Origin: Cellulomonas wangleii
Lineage (GTDB): Bacteria > Actinomycetota > Actinomycetes > Actinomycetales > Cellulomonadaceae
Direction of reading: 5' to 3'
Length of the DNA stretch: 64,000 nucleotides
NCBI RefSeq assembly: GCF_018388445.1
Contig: NZ_CP074405.1
Span: 992,001 to 1,056,000, forward strand
Below the pieces are notes generated by a model. It was not told the origin of the DNA. It saw only the letters and a list, made by a program, of their open reading frames with translations, and did not search any database. The translations under genes and the position numbers were made by a program. This document shows positions 63,955 through 64,000 of this stretch, in pieces; position 1 is the stretch's first letter, and every line of letters starts with the position of its first letter.

Positions 63955-64000
63955 GTGCGCCTGCCGCACCCGCTGTACGGCCTGTACGAGCGACGGCTCG
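63955..64000 (+). CDS. Start of probable isoprenyl transferase (undecaprenyl diphosphate synthase), cut by window end
   Basis: Fifteen codons are visible: MRLPHPLYGLYERRL. GGGGGAGG stands six bases before the GTG. The start resembles actinobacterial UppS proteins, and a hemolysin III gene is often their neighbour. UppS makes the C55 lipid carrier for cell wall and polysaccharide synthesis. The assignment rests on this short stretch and synteny only. Confidence 0.55.
   Translation, partial: MRLPHPLYGLYERRL

Overview
The window is GC-rich DNA (well over 70% G+C by eye) from an actinobacterium, most likely Cellulomonas or a close relative in the Micrococcales. The evidence is a modular GH10 xylanase with a CBM2, a CE7-type esterase, a mycothiol amidase (mca), an actinobacterial DUF501/FtsB/Ppx block, a mfd-lipoprotein-mazG block, an IdeR-type iron box and many GTG starts. 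No phage, IS element, CRISPR array or plasmid function was found. Assignments rest on reading motifs, not on database searches.

Layout. (1) 1-11905: an exopolysaccharide locus. On the + strand lie a truncated unknown gene, a GT4 glycosyltransferase, a secreted propeller/FN3 protein, a Wzz/BY-kinase-like protein with a degenerate P-loop, an anchored protein, a Wzy/ligase-like polymerase and a Wzx-like flippase, mostly joined by GTGA overlaps. Facing it on the - strand are a fucosyltransferase-like enzyme, a PIG-V-like mannosyltransferase and an acyltransferase. (2) 12094-20594: mfd, a SurA-like lipoprotein, mazG and the transhydrogenase genes pntA-pntB. (3) 20810-28815: secreted xylanase, PrmC-like methyltransferase, enolase, a small coupled ORF with a membrane protein, FtsB-like protein, DUF501 and Ppx/GppA. 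(4) 29035-37373: a PadR-HAAS pair, a CNNM/CorC protein, NDH-2, an unusual tRNA with a UAA anticodon, an ArsR-M23 peptidase pair, small proteins and an IdeR-linked siderophore-interacting protein. (5) 37582-46809: a lone RND permease, an ABC-2 exporter, a Bax-inhibitor-1 protein, cystathionine beta-synthase, a CE7 esterase and FKBP. (6) 46909-54830: a transglutaminase-like protein, a racemase, an alditol-oxidase-like flavoenzyme, membrane proteins including a YhiM-like protein, and ATP-dependent DNA ligase with a duplicated 3' end flanking an orphan gene. (7) 54964-64000: MsrA, a trans-sulfuration enzyme, an AI-2E-family transporter, threonine deaminase, GreA, DUF4307, Mca, a nitrilase-family hydrolase, a hemolysin III protein and the start of a probable uppS.

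How genes work together. Region 1 can supply export, chain-length control, polymerisation and decoration of a surface glycan. Xylanase and esterase fit plant cell-wall degradation. The cystathionine beta-synthase and the gamma-lyase/synthase could form the two halves of trans-sulfuration although they lie 10 kb apart. Mca and MsrA belong to thiol and oxidative-stress defence.

The points most worth a second look are: the class-I-shaped tRNA with a Leu-like D-arm and UAA anticodon, together with the only in-frame TTA codon noticed in the window (mca codon 6); the duplicated ligase 3' end around an orphan gene; the AT-rich operator inside a leaderless arsR promoter; the two dyads in the xylanase promoter; and the kinase-like protein lacking its P-loop lysine.
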